Source: Panagrolaimus kolymaensis
Lineage: Eukaryota; Nematoda; Chromadorea; Rhabditida; Panagrolaimidae
Direction of reading: 5' to 3'
DNA length: 64,000 bases
NCBI GenBank assembly: GCA_028622995.1
Contig: JAJQJQ010000011.1
Coordinates: forward strand, 4,898,001 to 4,962,000
Positions 1 to 11,700 of this stretch are shown one piece after another; position 1 is the first letter of the stretch, and every line of letters starts with the position of its first letter. The notes below the pieces were generated by a model. That model worked only from the letters and a program-made list of their open reading frames with translations, searched no databases and was not told the DNA's origin. The translations under genes and the position numbers were made by a program.

Positions 1-1058
1 TTTTGTCCTTTTCCCATTCAAATGGATCTTGTCTAGAAATGAAACATGTAAAAGAAAGATAAGAAATTATGTACATACAATTTAGCTTTGATATTGTTCA
101 AATTTTTGTTGAATGCTTCTCGAAATTTTTCATATGGTGGCATATCAGAATATGTCATTTTCTTAAGCTGAGTATACATATCTTGAAAGCTTGGAGGACA
201 ACCCTAAAACCATTTTTAATTAAAGGAAAAATATCACATCAAGCAAAACATTCAAACTTTTAAAAGTACGGCATCACTAACACTTTCTTTCAAATGACCA
301 GCATCTCGACGAACCATGCCTTTCCAGGGTAAAGTTGCAGTATGAAGTTCAATCAACATAAAAAGAAGAGACATTAGATCATCATGTCGGCCTTGTTCTC
401 GATAAAGATGAACATTTAATGAGCAATATCGAACAGTTCCACGGAAGCATACTTTGTTTCGAGCTTCACGAAGTTTGAGTTTTCCATCTTTATCAGCCAA
501 GAGAAATTGACGAGCTAATCCAAAATCAAAAAGATAAATGATATGCTTTTGAATATGACCACATGCGAAATTTGTTGGCCTAAAATCATTAATTAAAGAA
601 CATCGATACTACGTATGTAAAAATACTAACTTGATATCACGATGTAAAAATCCAACTTGATGTAAATCATGAACCGCTTGAACACATTGCCATCCAATTT
701 TCAATGTTGAAGCTAAAGACATTTTTCGATCAGGAAGTCTTCGACGCAATTCACTCAATTCTTTACCAAGTACTGACATAACAACAAATGAAAAATTAGG
801 TTGCTTTCCAGATGCCATAAGTTTACATGCATGATTTGATTTTTGAAGCTTTCGAAGAACAAATACTTCCATTTTGAGGATTTCATCATCTTTACATTTC
901 ATTGCAGGTTCAACTTTCATTGCACCACGAATTTTATCATTTTTTGCTGAATGTACAAGAAATACTGTGCCACATGCACCTTCACCAAGTTTTCGCTTGA
1001 CGATGAAACCTTTGACATTATCACCTGGATTTAATTTAACTGGAGGCGGAGCACTCAT
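1..1058 (-). CDS. TTBK/CK1-family protein kinase, 3' end outside window
   Basis: Exons on the minus strand are 1058-631, 579-258, 203-79 and 32-1, continuing off the left edge; all junctions keep frame. The product is a serine/threonine kinase of the casein kinase 1/tau-tubulin kinase group, which is greatly expanded in nematodes. Visible motifs are the glycine loop KLGEGACGTVF, AMKVEP (ATP lysine), HRDIKPTN (catalytic loop, joined across intron 1), DFGLAR, and FRGTVRYCSLNVH followed by GRHDDL, which are diagnostic for this family. The catalytic Asp, the DFG Asp and the ATP lysine are present, so it should be active. I start at the ATG at 1058 (MSAPPPVKL); the in-frame reading upstream has no ATG, and a TTTTGCAG acceptor lies about 41 bp upstream, consistent with trans-splicing or a 5' UTR intron. 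The substrate is unknown. Many nematode paralogues are expressed in the male germ line, but nothing here shows that. Confidence 0.88.
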
Positions 1059-1411
1059 TCTTTCTTTTTGATTTGATTCGACCAATCACCGGAAGCTGCA
1101 AAATTGAAAATGATGATTCTCACGAACTGTGGAGACAAACAAACAAAAATGCAAATGAAAAAAAATGTTAACTCTTAAAATTAGCATGATACACATGTTC
1201 ATTTTCACCTTCTTTTATGTGTATATAAATTAACTATTTGGAGATTTAAAATTCTGTCGATAAAATGTAAAAACCTTATTTCGCCACATTCTTTCCTAAT
1301 TATTGGCAACAGCTTTAATAAATAAATTAATAATTTATACCTGCATTGACCAAAAAAAATTTTAAACAAACAAATAAACAACGCAAAAAACAATAAAATT
1401 ATAAATTAAAG

Positions 1412-2547
1412 TTAGCCAACACAAGCAACACAATGTTTGACCATAGCAACTTCTCCATCATCAAATGTAACTTTGTCATTTTTGATTGATCGAACACTTT
1501 TTGGTGATGGTGCACGAGCTCCATAAAGCTTACCAGTTTTTTCATTGTAAATAATTTGAGCCATTCCGTTTGCCTTTGGTGGAGCAGGAAGAATATCATA
1601 GAAATTAATAGCTTCTCTTCGACCGTCATGTTTGATAATAACTTTTCTATCAGTCTTTTCAACTCGAACAATTGGCAAGCTGCATCCATGAAGATTTACG
1701 CTATTACAGTTTTGACGTACATTAACAAGCATATCAAGATCACACCATTCACCAGATTCAATAAGATTATTTGCTAAAATAAGAAAGATAAGAAGATGAT
1801 GATAAAACCTAAAGACTTACGAATATGATCATAGATAATTCTGGGTGGTGGATGAGACTCGTAAAACTCATCGAGTAGAGCTTGAAGTTCATATTTAGGG
1901 TAACCAGCCGACGGATTAACACCTTTGGGAACTTGATAATAGGAATCATCTTGAGTTTCATCGATAGTAGCAGCAGGAGTTGGAATTGATTGCATATATT
2001 TGAAATAATCTTCAGGTTCTTCTTCATATCCAAATGATGAATGGGCTGGCATCGCTAAATCATATGAATTCCATGCACTGGAGTGTGACGGAGCACCATC
2101 ATAAGCAGAAGTTTGATTACCATAATAAGGTGTACGTGAGACATCTATAATTCAATAATTGATATTTTACCAAAGAAAAAGAATGACTTACATGCATTGT
2201 ACATAGGTGTTTGAGATCCATACATAGGATTATTGAAAGCACTGTAAGCGCGAGCAGCAGCCGATGGAGTTCTTGCAAGATTGACATAGTTAGCACCAAC
2301 ACCAGCTGATCCTTGAACCATTTCTAAACGTGATTTGTCAACTTGAACGGTCTGAAAATTTGATAAATTAAGAGATTTTTGAAACTTCTAAATGGTTTAC
2401 TTTGGAGTTATCATGTAGTTCAACCACTGCAGTTGCTTCTTTTGTATCCTTCACAATACGATAATAATCTTTGTAAGGTCTTTCTTTAATTCTAATATTT
2501 TTATTAATCAAAGACATATTCCATAGAGTTTGTTGGAATGAATCCAT
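1412..2547 (-). CDS. SPT5-like protein, C-terminal part only
   Basis: Four exons (2547 down to about 2402; about 2369-2191; about 2155-1820; about 1775-1412) join in frame to TAA. The protein corresponds only to the end of the transcription elongation factor SPT5: a KOW-type segment (IRIKERPYKDYYRIVKDT, then VELHDNSK and VQVDKSRL), a short repeat-rich tail resembling the SPT5 CTR (MYGSQTPMYN, SRTPYYGNQTSAYDG, then a Ser-Ala-Trp-Asn motif), and a C-terminal KOW-like domain beginning GEWCDLDMLVNVR. Full SPT5 proteins exceed 1000 residues, and the NGN domain and first KOW domains are missing here. All introns have good splice signals and there is no internal stop, so it does not look decayed. 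It may be a truncated duplicate that is still expressed, or the 3' half of a gene whose start I could not find. Upstream, about 2560-2640 (minus) also reads as a short coding-like stretch but ends in TGA before the chosen ATG. Confidence 0.7.
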
Positions 2548-2777
2548 TAACAAGTATCAAGATTCAAAGATACCAAGATTGGAAATGATACATTCAAAAT
2601 CCAAAACTTGACGTTCAATTTTGTCCGCTTCGAGACCAAAGCAAACACAAAAGTTATGTGACAGAATTTAATTTTTTTAAAATTAAATTAATTTGTTTCT
2701 TTTAAAACTTTAACCATACGTTTTTTAAATTTTTTTATTTGCTTGTGAAGTAATTTCTGAAAATATTTGTTTATCCC

Positions 2778-2808
2778 GCCGCACCCCGAGCGAAGCGAGG
2801 GGTGCGGC
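2778..2808. repeat. GC-rich perfect hairpin with GCGAAGC core
   Basis: A 31-nt palindrome stands out in AT-rich DNA. The arms GCCGCACCCC and GGGGTGCGGC are perfectly complementary. Inside lie two opposed GA steps that can form tandem sheared G.A pairs, then GCGAAGC, a heptamer known to form an exceptionally stable mini-hairpin. About 5 bp downstream TTAGCA (about 2814) and TGCTAA (about 2839) form a second inverted pair. It may be the end of a mobile element or part of a structured RNA; the sequence alone does not say which. Confidence 0.75.
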
Positions 2809-3185
2809 TGTTTTAGCAATGAGAACGCCCGATCTGCTAACCGAAATTTATGATTTTTTTTATTTCGTGTAATTATGTTGATATTAGAGGGCTCTTTAGG
2901 GTCAATTTTTCGTCGCATTGACGAATTTTTAAAAAAAATAGAAGGAAGTATAGAAAAAAAGTGCTTAATCACAACATTTTAAAAGTTCACAATGTCCCGC
3001 TGAGCGTTGCAGCAAAGTTAACGCATATTCTGGCTATAAAAATCGTTTTCTCCACCCTCAATTACCTCTATGAGTAAGCTAACTTTAAAAAACATCACAT
3101 AAAAATAGATGTATGCCGCTATGGAAATTTAAATATTTTGATTTAGAGTAAAAATATCATTGGCTAAAGTTCCTTGTTATACATT

Positions 3186-3263
3186 TGCTGTGTGGCGTAG
3201 GCGTTGAAGGCGGTGATGTTTGGATATTTCTGTCATAGGTTCGAATCCCCACAATTTTTTTTT
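3186..3263 (+). repeat. tRNA-like Pol III relic (SINE head or tRNA pseudogene)
   Basis: TGGCGTAGGCG at 3193-3203 fits an internal A box and GGTTCGAATCC at 3238-3248 is a perfect B box, followed by a run of nine T (3255-3263) that would stop Pol III. The spacing of about 45 bp suits a tRNA with a longer variable region. The T stem and acceptor stem do not pair properly, so I do not call a working tRNA. It is more likely a tRNA-derived SINE head or a decayed tRNA. Confidence 0.45.
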
Positions 3264-4312
3264 ATTAATTGTTTTAATTGAATTGAGACAATTATATCCA
3301 AATAATTTTTTATGATTTTTAATAATGTTTTCATTAGAAAATATGCAAATTTTTAATAAAATATTCACAAATTTTACTTTTTTTATGAATATTAAGTTTC
3401 TTTATTATGAAATTAAAGCGAAATTATTTTTAACGATTTTCAATGAAATTTTTTTTAACTAAGCTTTTGGATCGTATATTTTTTTTTCTAAATTTAATTG
3501 GATTAGCATACAAAACTTTTAGGTATTCTAAACGCAAAATTTAATTAAAAGTACGCTGACGTTTAGTTTATGAAAAGAATAAACATAGGGAACTTTTTTT
3601 ATTATTTTCGGTGAGTTTAATCGAAAAGTAACTTGAATATTTCCTTCTTATTAATTTTTATTGTTCGTTCGTTTTCGATTACTTTTGGTCGCAGTTCCAG
3701 GGCTACTAGGCTTCGCTATTTCCCATACATATTATTATTCTTTTTCTCTCTGTTTTTTTGTATCTTATCTTGAAATCTTTTATATTAAAATAGGAAATTC
3801 ACCTAAAAAATTTGCATAAATTAGAATGAAACTATATTTTGTTTTCCAAGCGCGATGAAATGATTTGGGTAATTTTCATATACATAAAAAATCAGCAAAA
3901 CATGGGTTTGCTTGCTGCGCAAATTAAGTGATTTAACTATTGTAAGCTTGCTCGATGACTATAACCTTAACTTTTTGCGAATTTTTCATAAGCTGGTATA
4001 AATTTTTTTTTAATGGTTCAGTTCATTGTTTATTTTGATTCGTCCAAAAAAAAGTTTTAAAGGCTTACACATGTTTCAATTTTTAGGATCTCATTATTGA
4101 AAATTAAGTGATTAAAATAGACACGAGTGATAAGATTGTTCGGGAAAAGTTTTAATTTTTATAAAAGTCAATACAATAACTTTTTGGAAAAGTAATTATT
4201 AAAACATAGGCATTAATACGAGTGGCAATTTTGTATTTTTCAATAAAACAAGTAAGATCGCCGACCGGAGGCAGCGGAGTTTCTAGTAATTATTGTTGCA
4301 GACGGCTCAAGA

Positions 4313-4933
4313 GATTAGTGCACAAGATTACTATGTAAAAAAACAAAAGGCTGTTCAGGAAAAAACTTTTAGACGGCTAATGAGATTAAATTTTTTTTAT
4401 TGATTTCAATAAATTATTTTATATGTTACACTGAAACAAACAGCCGCAGCACCGTCTTCGATTGTTATTACCCAACTTCTTTACCAACTATTTAATATTG
4501 AAAAATTTTTTTAAAAATGTTAAAAATTAAAAATTTTGTTTTATTCTTGATTAGATAAGATGTAAAAGCAACTCGTATATTCGCAAGATTTTTGATGTAA
4601 AAAATGTTTTGGTGTAAATTGAAAAAAATAATAATTATAAGGTCAATTACAAAATAAAATTTTTAGTTTTTTTTTCCAATTTTCTATTGTTTTCTGAAAC
4701 AAAGCATGTTTGAAAAAAGGTATTTTAAGCAAAAAATTTAAATATAACTAATTGTCGGACCAAAAATTTTTTTACTGTTAAAAATCGAAGACGGTGCTGC
4801 GGCTGTTTGTTTCAGTGTAACATATAAAATAATTTATTGAAATCAATAAAAAAAATTTAATCTCATTAGCCGTCTAAAAGTTTTTTCCTGAACAGCCTTT
4901 TGTTTTTTTACATAGTAATCTTGTGCACTAATC
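4313..4933. mobile_element. Foldback element with 151-bp inverted arms
   Basis: The left arm 4313-4463 and right arm 4783-4933 are reverse complements over 151 bp with no difference that I could find by eye. They flank a 319-bp AT-rich loop with no coding potential. The ends read GATTAGTGCAC and GTGCACTAATC. Target-site duplications are not obvious outside the arms; a TA duplication just inside the ends is possible. Just outside the left arm, GACGGCTCAAGAGATTA resembles an internal piece of the arm (GACGGCTAATGAGATTA at about 4372). The near-perfect arms suggest recent origin or ongoing correction. The family is unknown. Confidence 0.8.
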
Positions 4934-7900
4934 ATTTTAGGCTTAAAACACAATGGAAGTTCTTAACCAAAATCCATTTTTATCTTTTTTTCTGCTTTCC
5001 AATATTATTGATCTCACACTTTTATGAATCAAAGAGCAACAAAAAAAATTTTTGCTTTTGTTTTTTTCTTATTTTTCTTTGCAAATGTGCTCATTCACGC
5101 TTTTTACCCGTGTTAAAAAAAATCTGGTCAAAAATTATTTTTACCATATTTTCATTGATTGCATCGATGCTCCTCGATCGACAAGAAATAAGAAGAAAAA
5201 AATACTCAAAAGTTAATTGCTTTTTTGTTTACACATTTTAGCGATTGAATTAAATGACCAAAGAATTAAAAAAATTGTTAACATTTAACACCTTGGAGAC
5301 AAAACAAACCAATCTGTAATTTTTTATATACTCTAAAAATGGAAAAGTTTGCAAACAATGTCGAGGATAAAGTAAACAATGCGTCATAATTAGTATGTTT
5401 TGACACTTTTTTAAACATCATTTTTACGAGTGGATCATTAAAAAATACATTTAACACCTTTTATTATACCTACTGAAATTAAAAAATGTGCAAGTGCGGG
5501 GAGTCCCTTCATTTATCTCCTGCTGCTTTCTTAATAACTTTCTCCAAAGTTTGATCTTTTCTGGTCTTTGCCATTCTTTATAGAAAAAAATAACAACGGC
5601 GCGCATAGATTTTTCTCGAATTTGCGTGGCTATTTTTTCTTTTTTCTTTACTCTGCAAAACCAAATTATACTGATATAATAATAAATATCATCGATCACT
5701 TTCATTCTCGTTTTTTTCTTTATGTTTTTTTAATTTTGTTGTTTTTATTGCTTTTTAAAGCTCTTCTCATATTTTGCAATTGAATTTTTTAACTTCGCTG
5801 GATAGTACTCATACTCATTGATATGGGCAGTAAGCAAAACGTTTCATCTTAAATCTTTTTGTTACTGTAGAGCTTGAAAGTAAACTCAAATTATAAATTT
5901 ATAATAATTTATTACTGTCATCAAATTTGAGTCTCCGAAATAAGCTTCATTTTCTTCCTGTTTTTTTATCTTTATGAATGCTTTAAAATAATTTTTTATA
6001 ATTAAAGTTGTTTCGATTTGATCAAAGCAAACAAATTAATATTAGTTTATTTTATAATAGTCTTTTTGCACATAATCTCCATACTTTTGCCTACCAAGTA
6101 ACAAAGATATTGATGAAAGAATTTTATCTTTAGCTTTTATAAAGGCTATTAATAATATGTTATCTGGGCGCAAATAATGAAATTTGTTCTCAAAAAAGCT
6201 CAAGATGGTTATCACAATTTTATGGGTAAAGTAATCTGGAAATTCTATTACTTTTATTTCTAAATTTTGCTACGTTTCCCTATTGGTTTTCTCATCAATC
6301 AATCTTTTTCGAAAAAGAATATCAAAAAAGACAATCGACCGGAAATCATAAAATCATGATTATCCGATCAACCATCAGCGCGCTGCCACCATTGCTCCCT
6401 TCAAATTCTCCCTCCTTTCTTTGTTTTCTTATTTCAAAAAAGAAAAATATTTATCAGTGTTTGTTGAAGAACATTTTCTTTGATCATATATTGGTCATTA
6501 CTTAATGCCACAAAAAAAAAAAAACAAAGGCGGTGCGGATTCAGTTCAGAATGAGTACTAACAAACTTTGAAAGTTGTGTTGTGTTTCTCCTCCTTTCAA
6601 AAAAGAAGCATAATAGCATCTCAATGATCACTTTTTTTATTTTTCTATTTTCTTTTCTAATAAATAGCAAGCAAAACAAATCAGTTTCTCTGCTTTGAGA
6701 AAAAATTGAAATTGGCTCAAAAAAATAATAATGGCTGATACTTTCTTAAATTTTGTTCTTCAGTCTCCTTTTTTTCATGATTGATTCATTCTTAAATTAG
6801 AATTCGACTTGTTTAATTTATTTGCTTCTTTCCATTTTCTTTCCGGTCGATTATTGATATTAAAGGTTTTTATTAACAACCGATATGTGGTTTTAAAATA
6901 TATTTTTTTCTCCATTTTTATCACGACCCCGCTGCAGCAGACACACGCGCAATCATGTCAAAACATTTTCAGATTTTTCTTGAATGTTTTTTATTTAACG
7001 AATCTGATATTCTAACGGCGGTCAAAATCTCTTTTATCCTTTGCAAACATAATGGTATAAAAATAGGTTTTACGTTCAAAAAGTATCTTTTCAAAACTTC
7101 TAATCAAAAAATTTCATTAGCGGTGATAAAAGAACGATCGCGGTCATTAAAGTTCAGAAAAACAAATGCCAATAGCGTTTTTGTGTTTTTTTGATTATTT
7201 TTTTTCTTCTCGATACTGCTGCTTGTTTTTTTATTGCAGAAAAAAAAGTATGCGTCTATTTGCAAGGGTTATTTCTTTTTTTTTAGTTAATTGTAAACAA
7301 CTTATAGATAGATAGACGAAAGAGCGTATTTGCTCATTGATTTATGCTTTGTTGGAAGTTAGGTTGTTTTTAATTTTCCATGTTAAATTGTTGAATAATC
7401 TGTGAGGTGCAAAACTAATAAAAAAAACCTTTCTAAAATAAGCTACAATGCTTAGGCCTACTCTCACATTAAAAGGTTAATTATTAGCATTTAGGTAATA
7501 TTTTATATTTAACGAATATTCTCTTTGGTATGTATTATTTATATTTTTTGGGTCATTTTTAGCTTGCTGTTAATGAAAGAAAGATCTGAATAATCTGACC
7601 TTCCCTACTTCATTATTTACATCTCATATAAAATATCTCATTAATTTGCCGTTGCCCATTTCGGTTATCAATAAATTTCTCGAATTATGTTTTTTTTCTT
7701 ATTTTGTTGTTGTTGTAAAAACTGGTTTGTCCACAGGCGTTTTCTTCTTTTCCTCTTTTCGATGGTCATTTTTCTCTGTGTTTTTTTTAAGTAGGAACAA
7801 TCTATCTATCTTTTTTTTCTTGGTCTTTGAGGCTCAAAGCGCGTTAAAAATAAAAAGACGCTGGTAATAAAAAAGAGAGTAAGCGACGACTAACAAACAA

Positions 7901-8710
7901 ACAACCAACAACAAGAGCATCCAAAAGAAAGCAAGGCGTACATTTGGAAATGGGGAATGCTGCAGGGTGGTTGCTTGCTACTTGAATAGAATGCTTTTCA
8001 CGTGCATCGCTTTTCCATTTGCTGCTGCTGTTTTTCTTACTTTTTATTTTTGCGGGCTAAAAAAATATTCGGGTTGTTTATCATCAACAACTAACTGCTC
8101 CTCTGATTTTGAAAAGGAAGAGAAAACAACGATTTGCTTTTTTGAATTTATCAAACATGAATTTGTTTGCCATCACCGCGGCTGTTGTGCTAAAAAAACA
8201 AACTTTGCTCTCATTTGATTAGAGTTAAAACTTTTTTTTAAAACATATTTTTTCATTATATTATACCTTTTTTGAAATATAAAAAAAGCTGCAAAGAATT
8301 TTATTTTTATTTCACAAAGGCCATTTTTTTGAATGACCAATAGCAAAAATCGTTAGCTTGTTAGTTGTTTTTCTTTTTTCCATGCAAGCGTATTTCCCTT
8401 TTTTATGTTTTCCATCAGAACAAAAATGTTATTTGTCTCTTTTTATTTTTACAACGATCATCTTTGTGTTAAAAACAAATAATTATGAGAAGATGTCATT
8501 GATGAGAACCGTGTTCAATTTTTGATCATGTGCATTGTTGATTTTATTTTTTCCCCATATTTTACACTAAAGTTTTTTTAGTGATAAAAAGAAGGAAAAA
8601 CTATTAAAAAGGACATTGCTTCCTTTTTGTATTTAACCTAACTTTGATACAAAAACTTTATTTTTCTTCTCTTGATCAAAAAAATAACTGCCGTTTATTT
8701 CAAATAAATT

Positions 8711-11700
8711 ATGGTTATCGCAGCTGATACATTACCAGCAAATTCGTCATCCGCGGATGCTACTAATAAAATGAATGGTTCGTTATTTGTTATTGAAAAT
8801 ATAAGCTAAAAGTTGAGATTTCTAGGAAATTCACAAGGAACGACAACATTTACATTGAGTGAAGAAGGGCATGAAAATGAAGGAAATCATGAAGGTAGAA
8901 ATTCTTCACCTCCTGTTTGTGAACAACCCTTTCGACGTCGACGAGAATCTCGGCTACCCGCTAAACCATTATTTAAAGCAGATACAATTCAATCGGCAAG
9001 TTTTTAATATAAAAAGATGCCTCAGAATAAGGTCAAAGTATATGATTTACGTGACCTTTAAAAAAATCAATCATCAAAACGATGTGTTTCACAAAGCAAT
9101 GCCGCGATCTTTGGAAAAATAAATGAAACAAGCAAGCAAAAATGCAAATTAAAAAACTAACAATAAAACGAAAAATGCTTTCATCCCAAAGTCGCAACTG
9201 CCATTTTTCCTCCAATGTTTTATCCTTCCAATCTTTATGCCATTTCGATTGATCTTTTTTTAAAGTTCAATCTTAAAGCTTTTTTCGATTCACAGATGTC
9301 AATGAAAAATTGATATTGCTTTTGTTTATAAAAAAATCAACAAAACATGCCTGTATTACCAGAGGTTTTCAGGGGAATAAAAGTAATGGCTTTGGAATCT
9401 GTAGGTGCATGACACTACTCACATTCTAAGTCAATTAATTTAATTACTTATCGCTAAATATTTTTAGAATATACTTAAAACCCTTCATTCTCTTGGTGCG
9501 GACGTAGATGATAACTTGAACGCTGAACAAATAGTGGATCATGGCCTCGATACGATTGCCCATTATTGGCGGCTTCGAGATAATAAATCGGAAATAGCTT
9601 TCCAAGGACTTCTTTCAATTCTTGAGTATTGTTTAAAGCATTCGTTTGACAGCCATGAATTCTTCGAAAAATTTGTTAATGCTCTTGGATATAATACTGT
9701 ACAATTTTGGAGAGTTGGCGTTCCATATATTTATGATTCGGATATGTCTCATGGAACTAAATATCGTGATAGTTTACTCTTTGCTTTGACTCTTTATGAT
9801 GTTAATACTGGCAAAAATCGACTACGGTTTGTATTTTCATTACTAAAAGATTTATAAAATCAAAAATAAAATATTTAGGGAACTTTACGCTGCAGTGCCA
9901 GGCCTTCGAAAAAGTTTACTTGGAGTTCATGCAAAACGATTCAGTGAACAATTTCATCACCTTCAACGGAGAAAATCCTCACAATCCCTTCGAGCTTCCG
10001 AAGAACATCTTGCAACTGCGGTAGAATCCTCGGAAGATGAACAACATCATGAAAGGAAACCTCGATCAAATAAAGCCTCATTTTGTTCTGATTCTGATTC
10101 CCCTGGTGAAGATGCAAATGTCACTAGTCGATCCCTTGCAACCACCCATTTTCAACAACGAGTTATTAATGTTTCAAATGCTCCACCAGTTTCGCTTAAA
10201 AAAGAACGCTCCGGTGAATGGGAAATTAAACAAGGCTCAGGTGGTCTTGTCTCATGCGTGGATCCAATTATGTCAGCAAATGAAGAAAATATTTGGCTTG
10301 CCAATTTAGGAATGAATATTCAGCAAGACAAACTTAAAACTAAAGAAATTCTTCAAGCTGAAGTTGGAACTGCTCCAACCACAAATACCCTTGGCTTACC
10401 TTTGATTCGTCAAAATATGGCTGAAGTCCTTTTTCATGTTATCGCCGACGATGATAAAGACGACGAAGCCGATGATGAAAAAAAGAAAAATATTCGGTAA
10501 GTAGGGTTTATCCAATAGGCTTTAAGCCAAAAACTTAAAATTTCCAAAAGTTTGATGTGGTTGTAAAACTTTTCTTTTAAATGTGTAAAAACGTGTGAGT
10601 TAAACAAGGTTGACTTATTTAAGACTTGCTTTTGATCTTTGTTTTTGAATTTAAAAAAAAAGTAAAAAAGTCATAAAATTGACCAAAAATATCAGGTGGT
10701 TGTACTCTCACGAAAACTATTTTGGTCATCCATGAAAACTTTTTTTAATCAGTGAATTCAAAAGCACTCAAAAAAAACAATTAAAACACAATGTTTTTTA
10801 GTTCTTAAAAAATATATAGTCTTAAATAATTTAACTTTATTACGGTAAAGTTGGCATAATTATAAGTACAAAACAAACAAAAAATGTCAACTTTACTTTT
10901 AAAAGGTAAGTGTAAACAAATCCCTTTGTATCGTGTTAACCTGTAACTATTGTTGTGGCTTAACCTATGTGTTCCCTTAACGAAAGAATTACGAAAAGTC
11001 TGTCTAAAGAGATTTCAGTGAGGAAATGAGCCTTTTGGGCGTCTTAAACAATTACAACAAAGGCAATTACAAGCTCAATCCCGTCGTTGTTCAAGAACAA
11101 GATTACAACGTTTATTATGGTGGAATTTCCAATGGTTTGCTTTGGCCTGCCCTTCATAATCTCCCAGAATATATTGTTTCTGACTATGATGATCCAAAAG
11201 TAAATTAAAGTTAATCTTTATTATACTTTTTAATTATTTGCCTTTTTTAGACTTTGATTGATCATTGGTGTTCATATGTTCGAGTCAACTATCAATTTGC
11301 CCTTGATGCAGTAAGAAATTCACGTCCACAAGATTTTATTTGGATTCATGATTACCATTTAATGTTAACTGGAATGATTATGCAATCACTTGATCAAAAT
11401 TTGGAAATAGGTTTCTTCTTGCATATTCCATTTTTGCCACCAGATAATTTTTTCACAAAATATCGCATTTGTGCTTTTCCAATCCTTCGTGGTCTTCTTC
11501 GATTTACTAAAGTTGGATTCCAAACCCATCGAGATCGTGCAATGTTTATTGAATTAGTTGAAAAATATTTCCCATCAGCTAAAATTTCATATGATCGAAA
11601 TTTGGATATTAATACTGTAACATTCCAAGGATGGTCATGCTCCCTTGGTGTTTTCCCCGTTTCAATTAAAAATGAAGACTTCTTAAAAATTGCTAAAGCT

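Larger units (their letters stand above)
2560..8710. other. Gene-poor AT-rich intergenic region
   Basis: No reading frame here has splice partners, codon bias or a recognisable domain. The open frames are short and made of Phe/Leu/Lys/Asn-rich low-complexity translation. Besides the hairpin, the tRNA-like relic and the foldback element listed separately, I see only T- and A-runs and scattered short repeats. The last part is presumably the promoter of the trehalose-6-phosphate synthase gene. Confidence 0.7.

Noticed and set aside
3186..3263. Functional tRNA gene
   Set aside because: A and B boxes are present but the T stem and acceptor stem do not pair.
4313..4933. CRISPR-like or microRNA-like hairpin
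   Set aside because: There is a single inverted pair with a 319-bp loop, not a spaced direct-repeat array, and the arms are far too long for a microRNA precursor.
4900..5241. Open frame of 113 codons on the plus strand
   Set aside because: Phe/Lys/Ile-rich low-complexity translation that starts inside the foldback arm, with no splice partner.
7646..8218. Several open frames of 70-85 codons upstream of the synthase gene
   Set aside because: T-rich translations (Phe/Ser/Leu) with no domain, splice signals or codon bias like the real genes.
8859..9122. Alternative frame of synthase exon 2 that would join exon 3 with a GT donor
   Set aside because: It needs a start inside the exon and gives atypical codon use; the other frame continues from exon 1 and joins with a GC donor.
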